64,000 nt of DNA from Leptospira fletcheri (GTDB taxonomy: Bacteria > Spirochaetota > Leptospiria > Leptospirales > Leptospiraceae), in the NCBI RefSeq assembly GCF_004769195.1, contig NZ_RQET01000008.1, forward strand, positions 1-64,000. Direction: 5' to 3'. The position numbers were made by a program, and so were the translations under genes. Shown here piece by piece: positions 53,539 through 62,641 of the stretch; the first letter of the stretch is position 1, and every line of letters starts with the position of its first letter. Under the pieces are notes generated by a model. That model was not told the DNA's origin. It ran no database searches and saw nothing but the letters and a program-made list of their open reading frames with translations.

Positions 53539-54072
53539 ATGGAAAAGCTGCTCGAAGTCATCTCCTTTATCTTACAAAAATCCCCGAACGGCCGCAACCG
53601 CCAAGAGCTAGCAAAATTGATTTATTTGGCGGACGGAGTATTCTTTCAAAAATACGCCAAAATCATTACCGGGCAAAAATACATCCATTTAGAGGATTCT
53701 CCGTACGCGATGGAACTGAACCAAGCGTTGCTTCATATGAAAGAAAACCGTCTAATAGACGTACGGCCGAAATTGACAGACAAAGGAATCGCGGGATATC
53801 TCCTGACCTGGGTAGGTCTGGCCCATGAAGAGGAAGTCGATTTAAACCGTCAGGAAAAAAGAATCCTGCGAAAGGTATTGGAGAATTTCAAAGGAAGCGT
53901 AAACGACGAAAACAGGGTGTATCCGAACCTATACGAGAACTACGTGATCACTCCCCTGTTTTCCGAGATCAAATTCAGCAAGGAAACGATGAATACCAAA
54001 ATCCATTTCTTTAAGAGAAAAACGCTTTTGAATATCTCCGGCAAAATATTTAAGGTACTTTTTAGCGAGTAG
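53539..54072 (+). CDS. Panacea/SocA-like domain protein (DUF4065)
   Basis: I use ATG 53539; GTG 53500 is an alternative that would overlap lipB. The 177-residue protein has the family core RQELAKLIYLADGVFFQKYA, ITGQKYIHLEDSPYAMELNQ and YLLTWVGLAHEEEVDL. Panacea proteins are often antitoxins or proteolytic adaptors; no toxin gene is adjacent. It precedes panD by 13 bases, so pantothenate linkage is possible but unexplained. Confidence 0.75.
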   Translation: MEKLLEVISFILQKSPNGRNRQELAKLIYLADGVFFQKYAKIITGQKYIHLEDSPYAMELNQALLHMKENRLIDVRPKLTDKGIAGYLLTWVGLAHEEEVDLNRQEKRILRKVLENFKGSVNDENRVYPNLYENYVITPLFSEIKFSKETMNTKIHFFKRKTLLNISGKIFKVLFSE

Positions 54073-54085
54073 GTAAGGCGAAAGC

Positions 54086-54442
54086 ATGCTTATTACAGTT
54101 TGCAAGGGCAAAATACACCGCGCCACGGTAACGGACGCCGATCTGAATTATGAAGGCAGCCTGACCGTAGATATGGATCTGGTCGATGCCGCAGGGATGT
54201 TTCCCTATGAAAAAGTTTCCGTAGTAAACGTAAACAATGGGGCCCGGTTTGAGACATATCTGATAGAAGGCAAACGCGGTTCGGGAGAAATCTGTCTGAA
54301 CGGTGCCGCCGCTCGCCTCGGGATGAAGGGTGACAAAGTCATCATCATCTCCTACGGATCCTTGGAGGAAAAAGACCTTCCGAAAGGATACAAACCCCAC
54401 GTCGTGCTCGTAGACGAGAAAAACCACATCAAAAAGGGATAG
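54086..54442 (+). CDS. panD: Aspartate 1-decarboxylase
   Basis: Makes beta-alanine for pantothenate/CoA. The 118-residue proenzyme has the self-processing site Gly24-Ser25 ([10 protein letters not shown]) that yields the pyruvoyl group, and [20 protein letters not shown]. Length is normal. No panC or panB is nearby. Confidence 0.97.
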   Translation: MLITVCKGKIHRATVTDADLNYEGSLTVDMDLVDAAGMFPYEKVSVVNVNNGARFETYLIEGKRGSGEICLNGAAARLGMKGDKVIIISYGSLEEKDLPKGYKPHVVLVDEKNHIKKG

Positions 54443-54508
54443 TCCTCTTTTCCCTCGGTAGGACTGGACAAAACCGCCTTTTCGGAGGACAATACCCGGA
54501 CAGTTCTT

Positions 54509-54537
54509 GGAAAAACGGCAATCTTTGCGGTTTTTCC
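54509..54537 (+). terminator. Hairpin after panD, possible terminator
   Basis: GGAAAAACGGCAA (54509-54521) and TTGCGGTTTTTCC (54525-54537) pair with one G-G mismatch. The T-run is part of the 3' arm, so termination is uncertain. Further inverted repeats (CCTCC...GGAGG) follow before the next gene, giving a structured 179-base gap. Confidence 0.45.
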
Positions 54538-54621
54538 CGAAAAAACCTCCGGACCGGCTAAGTTTGGAGGGGTTCCGGTCGATATTTATTTAGAAGAACC
54601 GTATTGGGATCAAGTACACGC

Positions 54622-55470
54622 ATGAAATCCTTCGCAAAGCTTTCCTTCGCCCTACTCCTACTCATCTTGGGAACCGCCGCATCAGGACAAAATGCGGAAA
54701 AACCGGCCGCTTCGAACCAGGGGGGAGTCGAGTTCTACCCTCTCGCCTATTACGATGATCGATTGGTCGTAAAAGAAGTCTCCTTCTTTCGCAGACACGC
54801 GGACAACGGAAAAGGGGAATTCGTGGACGTAATGGTCGAACTGGAAAATCGCGACTTCGATGCGGCGAATTTTTCGGTTTACATTCTTGCGGTGAACGAA
54901 AGCTCTCTTGCAAAAGTGAACGAACACCGCGAATTGGTTCCGTTTCCTAGATGGCGCACCTACGACCTGGAAGATGATACGAAGGTGGTTAACTTCCAGA
55001 ACCTAATGCCGACTCTGCTGGATAATAAGGCCGTTTGGGGAGACCAACGTTACGCAGAAATCAAAAAGAAATACGACGACAAGATCACCAGAGGGGAAAA
55101 AGCGAAACTAGGAAACCCTTCCTTTAACGAGCTTGTGCATTACCTGACGAACAATCCCCAAACCGCTCTTCCGATCACTCTATACGGAGAGACGGGTCCG
55201 ACAAAGGATAAGGTACTCGTCAGCAATTACGTTCCTCAGACGGCAGAAGATCTGCAAAAGCAACGTCACGACTCCTTGAACAAACACACTTACACGATAT
55301 ACAACGCGAAATACAAGACTACGATCTTTTCCCACCACTATACGGAATACCGTCCGGGGTATTTTACTTTCAACAAGATCGCTGTTTTGATCTTCAATCC
55401 CCAAAAGGAAAAAAACAAATTGGTTTTCCGGCGGATCATCAACATCGATGGTTTGAAATTGGTGGATTAA
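54622..55470 (+). CDS. Exported hypothetical protein
   Basis: ATG 54622 gives a clean signal peptide (MKSFAKLSFALLLLILGTAA, then SGQNAEKP). The 282-residue product has a soluble mixed fold with VKEVSFFRRHADNGKGEF, VMVELENRDFDAANFSVYIL and PGYFTFNKIAVLIFNPQKEK. No known domain. Good codon use and a following terminator show a real, separately transcribed gene. A lipid or surface role is not shown. Confidence 0.8.
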   Translation: MKSFAKLSFALLLLILGTAASGQNAEKPAASNQGGVEFYPLAYYDDRLVVKEVSFFRRHADNGKGEFVDVMVELENRDFDAANFSVYILAVNESSLAKVNEHRELVPFPRWRTYDLEDDTKVVNFQNLMPTLLDNKAVWGDQRYAEIKKKYDDKITRGEKAKLGNPSFNELVHYLTNNPQTALPITLYGETGPTKDKVLVSNYVPQTAEDLQKQRHDSLNKHTYTIYNAKYKTTIFSHHYTEYRPGYFTFNKIAVLIFNPQKEKNKLVFRRIINIDGLKLVD

Positions 55471-55497
55471 CGAAAGAAGGAAAGCTCGTAAGCAACG

Positions 55498-55524
55498 AAA
55501 AGGGCCTCCTACGAGGTCCTTTTT
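55498..55524 (+). terminator. Rho-independent terminator
   Basis: AGGGCCTC (55501-55508) and GAGGTCCT (55513-55520) pair (one G-T) around loop CTAC, preceded by an A-run and followed by TTTT. It ends the preceding exported-protein gene. Confidence 0.7.
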
Positions 55525-55554
55525 GCTATCCTCTCTCTCTAAGCGGGAAATTTT

Positions 55555-55800
55555 TTAAAACGGGGAAGAATCTCTGGGCTTTTTATAACGATCAATCGTT
55601 CCCGGTACGAATCGGGTGGCCCATTGGTCTCGGTTGATATTCTTTTCCACCCAGCCTTTTCCGTGGTCCCAACGGCCGTCGGACAGGAAATCGAAGAAAT
55701 AGGAGGAATTCATGAACCGGTAGGAATCCATGATATCTAAAATATCGCGTTTTTCAGGTTCATCCTGTGGGGCGTCTTCGTAGTAGAAGCTGCTATCCAT
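55555..55800 (-). CDS. Small hypothetical protein
   Basis: The 81-residue protein from ATG 55800 (MDSSFYYEDAPQDEPEKRD) has GAGAGG just before the start. It is acidic at the front and aromatic in the middle (SYFFDFLSDGRWDHGKGWVE), without membrane segments. A longer in-frame start at 55851 gives an unlikely leader. Family unknown. Confidence 0.6.
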   Translation of the reverse strand: MDSSFYYEDAPQDEPEKRDILDIMDSYRFMNSSYFFDFLSDGRWDHGKGWVEKNINRDQWATRFVPGTIDRYKKPRDSSPF

Positions 55801-55882
55801 TCCTCTCAAGCTTATCCTGGTTCCACGGCAATGTCTATCCTTATTTAACAAATAAGAATATAAAAAAGACCGCCGACCGAGG

Positions 55883-56182
55883 TCAATTTTCGTTTCCCTG
55901 ACCTACCGCCGGAGAAAAAGAGGGATCCTCACTTTCTCCTTCCTGCCTAGGGCACAGAAAAGGCAAGTATTCCTGCTCTTTGCCTTCGGAAAGTCCCTTT
56001 TCCCCGAATTTCTTCCTTCTTCCCTTCCGAACGCTTTTGGCGGTACGCATCGTTTCCGCTTCCCGTAAGAGTTCGTTCAGTCTCGTTTCCAGAAAAAACT
56101 GGAGTTCCTCCTGGAGGCCTAGATCGGTTTTATTTTCCGCAGATCTTCCTTTGGAATTCTCTCGGTTCGGTTCCATCTCCAT
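55883..56182 (-). CDS. Small charged hypothetical protein
   Basis: ATG 56182 has GGAGGT 9 bases upstream. The 99-residue protein is highly charged and helical (EELQFFLETRLNELLREAE, KSVRKGRRKKFGEKG). Longer starts would overlap the divergent HDOD gene. Family unknown; moderate confidence that it is real. Confidence 0.55.
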   Translation of the reverse strand: MEMEPNRENSKGRSAENKTDLGLQEELQFFLETRLNELLREAETMRTAKSVRKGRRKKFGEKGLSEGKEQEYLPFLCPRQEGESEDPSFSPAVGQGNEN

Positions 56183-56297
56183 CTCTTTCGACCTCCGGAC
56201 AGCGGTAAGTATATCTCCGCTCCCGGACAAACGGTTCGGAAGTCGGAGGGTCAGAGCGGAAATTTTTTTCTTGCGAATCAGGAGTTGAGACTTACAT

Positions 56298-57788
56298 TTG
56301 AAGGGCATGTTGAACGTCCCCGAATCCGCGGAATCCCTTGCATCAGGGAAAGAAATCGACATAGAATATCGATTCCTATCCGACGAAGACCACCAGCAAA
56401 TTTACCTCCTGCTCTTACAGATCCTAGGTCATTTGGACCGTCTTTTCCTCACGGAAGTGATTTCCACGATCCTGAAAGAGCTTCTGATGAACGCGAATAA
56501 GGCAAACGCCAAACGGATCTTTTTTCTGTCCGAAGGTCTGAATATCAACGAACCTTCCCAGTACCAAAAGGGGATGAAGCGGTTTTTGGAGGAGATCATC
56601 CACAAATGGGACGAGCAGGAATCCGTCCTGAAAGGCTCGAACTTTTCCGTCAGATTGCGAGCCAAGATCTTGAACCAGAATCTGATCTTCCTCGTGGAAA
56701 ACGATGCCCCCCTCCTTCCCCAGGAAATGGACCGGATCAAGGCCCGATTGGAATCCGCCAGTAAATTCAACGATCTTTCGGAAGCGTTTTTAACCATGGC
56801 GGACAGCCAGGAAAGCGCAGGACTCGGTCTGGTTCTCATACAGCTCCTACTGAAAAACTCCGGAATCGGAATGGATAAATTCAAGATAGAGACGGATGGA
56901 AAGCTTACCCGGGCTACCCTGGTCGTGCCGAAACAGATCGTCCCTCTGGAAGTCACTACCAAGTTGAAGGATCGGATCTTTACGGAGATAGAAGGGATTC
57001 CCCCCCTACCGAACACTCTGACTCGGATCATCAGTCTGTGTAACAACGCGGATTCCGACCTAGGGGTGATCGCAAACGAAATAGAAAAAAATCCCGCTTT
57101 GAGCGCGGACTTACTGAAGCTTTCCAATTCCGCGGGTTTTGCCAGTAGGAATAAAGTGAATACAATCGTGCAGGCCGTAAAAGTGGTGGGCCTGAAGAAC
57201 GTGAGGAATCTTCTCTACGTTTCCGGAGTCAGAAAAATCATGGAGGGAAGATACACGAAGCTCCAGGAAGTCTGGAACCACTCCAATCTCACCAGTTATT
57301 TGGCCCGCCAAGTTTCCCAAAGAGCGGGCTTTTCGAAAATCGCGGATATCGCCGCCGCAGGTGCCCTTCTCCATGATCTGGGAAAACTCGTACTCTTGGC
57401 TTTGGACCCCGCGTTATTCCGAAAATTAAGCGCGTATCAAAAGCATAGAGACCTGAGCAGCTCCACGATTTTCGAGGAGATTTCCATCGGAATTTCTCAT
57501 CCTACGTTAGGAGGAATGCTCGCGAAAAAATGGGATTTTCCTCCCGATCTCGTGAGCATGATCGAATTTCACCACCGACCTTTTATGGTATCCAAGAGTA
57601 TTTATGCCGACTTAGTGGAAACCGTTTATCTGGCCAATATGATGACGGATTTTCTCGAGAGAAAAGTCACGTATTATGCGATCGATTCCAGCATCCTGAG
57701 AAAATTCGAACTGGATGATAAGAGGAAATTCGAGGACACCTGCGAAAAGTTGTCCAAAGCCTACGAACGATCGAATGAAGAAAATTGA
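56298..57788 (+). CDS. HATPase-like plus HDOD signalling protein
   Basis: The N-terminal half (about residues 20-215) is a degenerate GHKL/HATPase-like domain (LKELLMNANKANAKRIFF as N-box, SAGLGLVLIQLLLKNSGIG as G2-like). The C-terminal half (about 230-470) is an HDOD domain (IEGIPPLPNTLTRIISLCNN, NPALSADLLKLSNSAGFA, AAAGALLHDLGKLVLLALDP). HDOD domains act in signalling and nucleotide sensing without HD phosphodiesterase activity. The start is TTG 56298 or ATG 56307. It overlaps the start of the following ABC gene. Confidence 0.85.
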   Translation: MKGMLNVPESAESLASGKEIDIEYRFLSDEDHQQIYLLLLQILGHLDRLFLTEVISTILKELLMNANKANAKRIFFLSEGLNINEPSQYQKGMKRFLEEIIHKWDEQESVLKGSNFSVRLRAKILNQNLIFLVENDAPLLPQEMDRIKARLESASKFNDLSEAFLTMADSQESAGLGLVLIQLLLKNSGIGMDKFKIETDGKLTRATLVVPKQIVPLEVTTKLKDRIFTEIEGIPPLPNTLTRIISLCNNADSDLGVIANEIEKNPALSADLLKLSNSAGFASRNKVNTIVQAVKVVGLKNVRNLLYVSGVRKIMEGRYTKLQEVWNHSNLTSYLARQVSQRAGFSKIADIAAAGALLHDLGKLVLLALDPALFRKLSAYQKHRDLSSSTIFEEISIGISHPTLGGMLAKKWDFPPDLVSMIEFHHRPFMVSKSIYADLVETVYLANMMTDFLERKVTYYAIDSSILRKFELDDKRKFEDTCEKLSKAYERSNEEN

Positions 57789-58572
57789 ATCTTCTTTGTT
57801 GACTCTGAGGGGAATTCGTTTTCTTCGATCCGGAATTCCGATCCTGGACGGAATCGATCTGGAAATCGGCGCATACCAACACTGGGCTCTTTTAGGTAGA
57901 AATGGAGCCGGCAAGACTACCTTAGTCAATCTGGTATACGGAACGGAATGGCCCACCGAGGGGAAAATCGAATTGTTCGGAAAAGCGTTCGGAGAAGCTC
58001 CTCTGCAGGAACTCCGCACCCGGATAGGCGTTCTGGATTCCTCCCAACAGGAAAGCGCTCTCCAAAGAAGCCTAACCGTTTTCGACGTACTCCTAACCGG
58101 TTTTTTTCATACCATCGGTTATTATCGGGATCCGAGTGCCTGGGAAGAAAAAGAGGCGGATCGCATTTTGGAAGAAAACGGAATGGGAGCCAAAAGGAAG
58201 CAGTTGTTTCGAACTCTCTCTTCCGGAGAAAAGAAGAAAGTCCTTTTCTTACGCGCCATGTCCACCTCTCCCGACTTCGTAATCTTGGACGAACCCTGCT
58301 CCGGTTTGGATCTCACCGCAAGAGAGGAATTCATCGAATTTTTGATTTCGTACAAAAGAAGACGGGACTTCACATCCATCTATATCACCCATCGTTTGGA
58401 CGAGATCCCTCCTTTCTATGAGCACGCGGCAATCTTAAAATCGGGTAAGATCCTGTATTCCGGCCGGATCGAAAATGCGTTCACCTCCGAGAAGCTGACC
58501 GATCTGTACGATCGCAAAGTGGTTTCGGAAAATCGGAACGGTTCCTGGGTGACGATCACGGAACGGTCCTAG
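57775..58572 (+). CDS. Lone ABC-type ATP-binding protein
   Basis: The 265-residue protein has Walker A GRNGAGKTTL, signature LSSGEKKKVLFLRA, Walker B FVILDEPCSGLDL and switch His ITHRLDE. ATG 57775 overlaps the end of the HDOD gene. No permease or substrate-binding gene is adjacent, so its partner is unknown. It resembles ModF/YheS-like single ATPases of about this length. A role in transport or a soluble function are both open. Confidence 0.85.
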   Translation: MKKIESSLLTLRGIRFLRSGIPILDGIDLEIGAYQHWALLGRNGAGKTTLVNLVYGTEWPTEGKIELFGKAFGEAPLQELRTRIGVLDSSQQESALQRSLTVFDVLLTGFFHTIGYYRDPSAWEEKEADRILEENGMGAKRKQLFRTLSSGEKKKVLFLRAMSTSPDFVILDEPCSGLDLTAREEFIEFLISYKRRRDFTSIYITHRLDEIPPFYEHAAILKSGKILYSGRIENAFTSEKLTDLYDRKVVSENRNGSWVTITERS

Positions 58573-58575
58573 GAC

Positions 58576-60420
58576 TTATAAATATTCCGCATAGTCGCAT
58601 TCCGGAAAACGGGAACACACATAATATTCTTTTTTTCTGGAGGATCTTTTTCTCACTCTGACTCCCTTTCCGCATACCGGACAAGTTCCGTAACCTAGTA
58701 CCGTTTTCGGAACGGTTTTCCGTTCCTTGGAGACGGATTTGGAGTCGGTCCGTTTGAGTGTGGACTCCAGTTTGGAATAAAAACGCTTCAGTACCTCGGA
58801 GCGGGAAACGGATCCTTCCGCGATCCGATCCAACTCCGACTCCATTTCGGAAGTGAATCCTTCCCGGAATAGATCGGGAAAGACTTCCTGCAGAATGGAA
58901 TTTACCCTTTCGCCCAGGTTCGTGGATAAAATGCCGGCCTTATCCGAGATCGTATATTTTCTTTTATAAAGAGTTTCTAATATATTTGCGAACGTGGAAG
59001 GTCTTCCTATCCCTTCCTTTTCCAATCTACCCACGAGCGTGGCTTCCGTATATCTAGGAGAAGGTTCCGTAGTCTTTTTTTCCACCTTCCAGGTTTCGGG
59101 AAGGAGGGATTCCCCGATCTTCCATTCCGGTTTTTTTTCCGCTCTTCCTCCATATACGACCCGATAACCGGGAAACTCCGTTCGTTTGATTTCCGCCTGC
59201 CAAATTTCTCCCCCTGCCTCCGCCGAAAATCGAAGCTGATTCCATCTTTCCGGTTTCATCTGAGACGCGACAGCCCGCTTCCAAATCAGTTCGTAGAGTT
59301 TTTTCGCGTCCTTACTCAAGGCCTTGTCCGAAAGAAAGAAGATTTCCTCGGAAGTCAGGGAAGGATCCACGGGACGAATCGCTTCATGCGCATCCTGGGC
59401 CTTTGCTTTTCCCTTGGATTTTCGATGGGAATCCGTTCCCTCCGCCACGGATTCCTTCCCGTAGGAAAGAGCCGCTTGTTTTCTCAGTTCGATTTTGGAG
59501 TTCGTCGAAATCCGCACCGAATCCGTCCGCATGTACGTGATTAATCCTTGGCGCTTCCCCCTTCCCAAATCCACTCCTTCGTACAGCAACTGCGCGAGCT
59601 TCGAAGTCTTAGCAGCCGGAAATTTGTACATTCGGAAAGCGTCCTGTTGCAGGCTCGCAGTGGTGTATGGAGGAGGAGGCAATGTTTCTCCTTTTTTCTC
59701 CTTTCTCTCCGTGACTCTCAATCTAGCTCCGGACTCCGAAAGAAGAGCAGCCAGAGAAGCCGCAGGCCCCTCCTCGGAAAATGCGCCTTCTTTTCTCCGA
59801 AACAGAACGAATTCGTCCTTTTCCGTTCCGAAGCGAACCTTAGAGTTGACTTCCCAAGAATCCTCTGGCACGAAGGAACGGATCTCCTCTTCCCTCTCGC
59901 AGATCCATTTCAACGCTACGGACTGTACCCTTCCCGCCGAAGTTCCGGAAGTATACGCCTTCCATAAGAACGGACTGATTCTATATCCGATCAGTCGATC
60001 CAGAATCCTGCGCGCCACTTGCGATTCCACCAGATCCAAGTCCAGATCCGTAGGTTCGCCTAATGCGGATAAGACGGCGCTCTTGCTGATTTCCCGGAAT
60101 CGGACCCGACGAAGTGCGGATTTTTTACCGATCCTTTCCCATAGCACCGAACCGATAAATTCCCCTTCGCGGTCCGGATCCGTTCCTATGAAGATGTGCT
60201 CCGCCTGTTTCGCGGCTTTCAGAATCGGAGCCAATACCTTTTTCTTTCCGGGCAAAAGCTCATATTCCGGCAGAAAATCCGAGCCGAGGTCGATCCCGAG
60301 CCGATCGTGAGGGAGGTCCACGAGATGCCCGAAGGTTGCGAGCACGATAAAATCGGATCCGAGATACGAGGACAAGGTTCGGGCCTTGGCGGGAGATTCG
60401 ACTACGAGAAGTTTGGTCAT
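58576..60420 (-). CDS. topA: DNA topoisomerase I
   Basis: Type IA topoisomerase that relaxes negative supercoils. The 614-residue protein has the Toprim site (VVESPAKARTLSSYL, GTDPDREGEFIGSVLWE), the catalytic Tyr in ITYMRTDSVRIS near residue 295, and a C-terminal four-Cys zinc ribbon (CPVCGKGVRVRKRS, CSRFPECDYAEY). It is convergent with the ABC ATPase and ends 3 bases from it. Length is at the short end of the family because only one zinc ribbon follows the core. Confidence 0.97.
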   Translation of the reverse strand: MTKLLVVESPAKARTLSSYLGSDFIVLATFGHLVDLPHDRLGIDLGSDFLPEYELLPGKKKVLAPILKAAKQAEHIFIGTDPDREGEFIGSVLWERIGKKSALRRVRFREISKSAVLSALGEPTDLDLDLVESQVARRILDRLIGYRISPFLWKAYTSGTSAGRVQSVALKWICEREEEIRSFVPEDSWEVNSKVRFGTEKDEFVLFRRKEGAFSEEGPAASLAALLSESGARLRVTERKEKKGETLPPPPYTTASLQQDAFRMYKFPAAKTSKLAQLLYEGVDLGRGKRQGLITYMRTDSVRISTNSKIELRKQAALSYGKESVAEGTDSHRKSKGKAKAQDAHEAIRPVDPSLTSEEIFFLSDKALSKDAKKLYELIWKRAVASQMKPERWNQLRFSAEAGGEIWQAEIKRTEFPGYRVVYGGRAEKKPEWKIGESLLPETWKVEKKTTEPSPRYTEATLVGRLEKEGIGRPSTFANILETLYKRKYTISDKAGILSTNLGERVNSILQEVFPDLFREGFTSEMESELDRIAEGSVSRSEVLKRFYSKLESTLKRTDSKSVSKERKTVPKTVLGYGTCPVCGKGVRVRKRSSRKKEYYVCSRFPECDYAEYL

Positions 60421-60462
60421 TGAAAGGAATGAGTCGGAAAACCTCCGGCCCGCTTGTACTAT

Positions 60463-61311
60463 TTACCTCGGACCCAGGTTTTCAATCAAATATCCGTCAG
60501 GATAACTCGGGCTCTTTCTCTTCGTCACGTAGAAAGGTTTCTTTCGCGGAGGCCACAGAAACTTAAGCAAAAACGCGCGTATTTTAAAGGTCGCTATCGT
60601 AAGAAATCTCAAAACGGGATTCGGATCGGAAAACCCCATCGAGGTACGCAAAGGAGGATCCATCAAGGAAAACAGGGCTTGGGAAACCAAATAATGGACT
60701 CCGGGAAGATTCGGTAGCCTACCCACCGCGATACGAATGGTGGCCGCACCCAATCGCATTCCTTCCGGAGTCTTTTGGAAACGATCCTTTTCGAAATTCC
60801 GATTGAACTTTTCCATTTCCTCGTACGTGCGGGGAAGATTCTTGATGTTCATTCTTTCTCCGATCTGTCTCCAGAGATGGAAATTCGCAAGCTTTTCCTT
60901 AGGAGAGGATTTTCTCCATCCGAAGCGATCATTCCAGCGAGCCGGTTCGAAAATGAACGTAGTAAGGGTATAGAGAAAATCCTCGTTCTTGATTCCGTAT
61001 CGTTTATGAATCTCGTTCAATCTGTCGATGGCACGTTTTCCACTGTCGCTATCCAACCCGTTTTCCAGAAATTCCCCTAGGATCAGAGTGGTATCGTCGT
61101 ATCTCTTCTGCCCGAAATTTTCGAACTGCTTTGTGGCGTCCAGAATCTTGGCGATAGAAGGAATCGCATACGTGCGAAAGAAAGCCAGACCCAAGGAGAT
61201 CTCCACGTCTTGCGGGAAATCGTAACTACCGGAAAGAAAAGCGATCTTGTGACAGTCCTTTTCCGGATCCAATTCCGAAATTTCTCTTAAAACGCGAAAA
61301 CGATCGAACAT
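60463..61311 (-). CDS. Oxygenase MpaB-family protein (DUF2236)
   Basis: The 282-residue protein matches the MpaB/DUF2236 fold with FLSGSYDFPQDVEISLGLAF, DDTTLILGEFLENGLDSDSG, TLTTFIFEPARWNDRFGWRK and NLPRTYEEMEKFNRNFEKD. Related proteins bind haem or are oxygenases; substrate unknown. Located 42 bases after the topA start on the same strand. Confidence 0.85.
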   Translation of the reverse strand: MFDRFRVLREISELDPEKDCHKIAFLSGSYDFPQDVEISLGLAFFRTYAIPSIAKILDATKQFENFGQKRYDDTTLILGEFLENGLDSDSGKRAIDRLNEIHKRYGIKNEDFLYTLTTFIFEPARWNDRFGWRKSSPKEKLANFHLWRQIGERMNIKNLPRTYEEMEKFNRNFEKDRFQKTPEGMRLGAATIRIAVGRLPNLPGVHYLVSQALFSLMDPPLRTSMGFSDPNPVLRFLTIATFKIRAFLLKFLWPPRKKPFYVTKRKSPSYPDGYLIENLGPR

Positions 61312-61464
61312 GGTTATTAATCCCGAATGTATTCTCTTACTAAGCGAAAGAGTTCTGGAATCAAATGGGAAAGGACGAAGGAATTACACAAGAATTTTTT
61401 AATATTTCCGTCGGTTGGAAATCAAACGGAAAGAAGAATTTGTTTTATATAAAACTATTTCCGG

Positions 61465-61536
61465 AAAAGAACCCGGCGAAAGCCGGGATTTTGTAGGGTT
61501 CTTTTTTAGGGCGAGCCGCTTTCGAAAGAAAGCGGC
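61465..61536 (-). terminator. Terminator-like double hairpin after cysK
   Basis: Two stable hairpins with GAAA/TTTC loops: GCCGCTTTC...GAAAGCGGC (61515-61536) and CCCGGC...GCCGGG (61472-61487). An outer pair AAAAGAACCC (61465-61474) / GGGTTCTTTT (61496-61505) competes with the second stem. On the minus strand a TTCTTTT run follows. It lies between the cysK stop (61552) and the next gene start. Confidence 0.65.
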
Positions 61537-61551
61537 GAGTATCAACCGTTG

Positions 61552-62481
61552 TTAACCGTTAGAGGGAACGGGAAACAAACCTTCGATGGAAAGGTATCTT
61601 TCTCCGGTGTCGTAATTGAAAGTAAGGATCGTAGCTCCCTCGGGGAATTCCGGAAGTTTTTTCGCAACTGCGGCAAGAGCTGCTCCGGAAGAAACTCCCA
61701 GAAAGATTCCTTCTTCCCTAGCGGCACGTAGAGCAAAAGCGAAGGCTTCGTCTTTGGAAACCTGTACGACTCCGTCTAAAAGATCAGTGTGTAAGTTCTT
61801 GGGAATGAATCCGGCTCCGATTCCTTGGATCGGATGCGGTCCGGGTTTTCCTCCGGAGATGACGGGAGAAGCTTCCGGTTCGACTGCAAAGACTTTCGTT
61901 TTCGGAAACTTCGCTTTCAGCACTTGCGCGACTCCGGTAATGTGTCCTCCGGTTCCGACTCCGGTGATCACCGCGTCCACTCCGTTCGGAAAATCCTTTA
62001 GTATCTCCGCCGCGGTCGTTTCCACGTGGATTTTGATATTGGATTCGTTTTCGAACTGTTGCGGCATCCAGGAATTCGGATTTTCGGATACCAATTGTTT
62101 TGCTCTTTCGATCGCACCGGGCATCCCTTTTTCGCGGGGAGTGAGGTCGAATTCCGCGCCGTAAGCAGCCATGATCCTGCGCCTTTCCACACTCATGGAC
62201 TCGGGCATGACCAGAATCAATCTATATCCTTTTACGGCAGCTACGAGAGCCAGACCGATTCCGGTATTTCCGGAAGTCGGCTCGATAATGACTGTATTTT
62301 TGGTAAGTTTACCGCTTTTTTCCGCATCCTCGATCATGGAAAGAGCGATACGATCCTTGATGGAACCGCCTGGGTTGGATCGTTCTAATTTCACATAAAC
62401 GTTATGCTTGGAATCGAAGAGACGATTGATCTTCACATGAGGAGTATTTCCTATTGTCTCTAGGATATTATTTGCTTTCAT
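61552..62481 (-). CDS. cysK: Cysteine synthase A
   Basis: Pyridoxal-phosphate enzyme making cysteine from O-acetylserine and sulfide. Lys42 in [10 protein letters not shown] binds [23 protein letters not shown] and [18 protein letters not shown] are clear, as is [11 protein letters not shown]. The 309-residue length is normal. AGGAAAAGGAA precedes ATG. Confidence 0.97.
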   Translation of the reverse strand: MKANNILETIGNTPHVKINRLFDSKHNVYVKLERSNPGGSIKDRIALSMIEDAEKSGKLTKNTVIIEPTSGNTGIGLALVAAVKGYRLILVMPESMSVERRRIMAAYGAEFDLTPREKGMPGAIERAKQLVSENPNSWMPQQFENESNIKIHVETTAAEILKDFPNGVDAVITGVGTGGHITGVAQVLKAKFPKTKVFAVEPEASPVISGGKPGPHPIQGIGAGFIPKNLHTDLLDGVVQVSKDEAFAFALRAAREEGIFLGVSSGAALAAVAKKLPEFPEGATILTFNYDTGERYLSIEGLFPVPSNG

Positions 62482-62524
62482 TTCCTTTTCCTACCTCTGA
62501 AACATTGCTCTCTGCTTGGCTACT

Positions 62525-62552
62525 ATATTAGAAGGGTTTTTCAATATATCAA
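62525..62552 (-). promoter_or_regulatory. cysK promoter
   Basis: On the minus strand TTGATA (62552-62547), 16-base spacer, TAATAT (62530-62525), about 45 bases upstream of the cysK start. A good sigma-70 pair in an AT-rich stretch. Confidence 0.6.
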
Positions 62553-62641
62553 ATATTTTCAATAAAAAAAGAGGGGATTCCTGATTTTTTCCGTCATTCT
62601 GGTGGATCGGGCCTTCTTCCGATCGAAAACGAACCCCAAAC

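Noticed and set aside
53500..54442. Toxin-antitoxin module with the Panacea gene
   Set aside because: The next gene is panD and no toxin-like small gene is present on either side.
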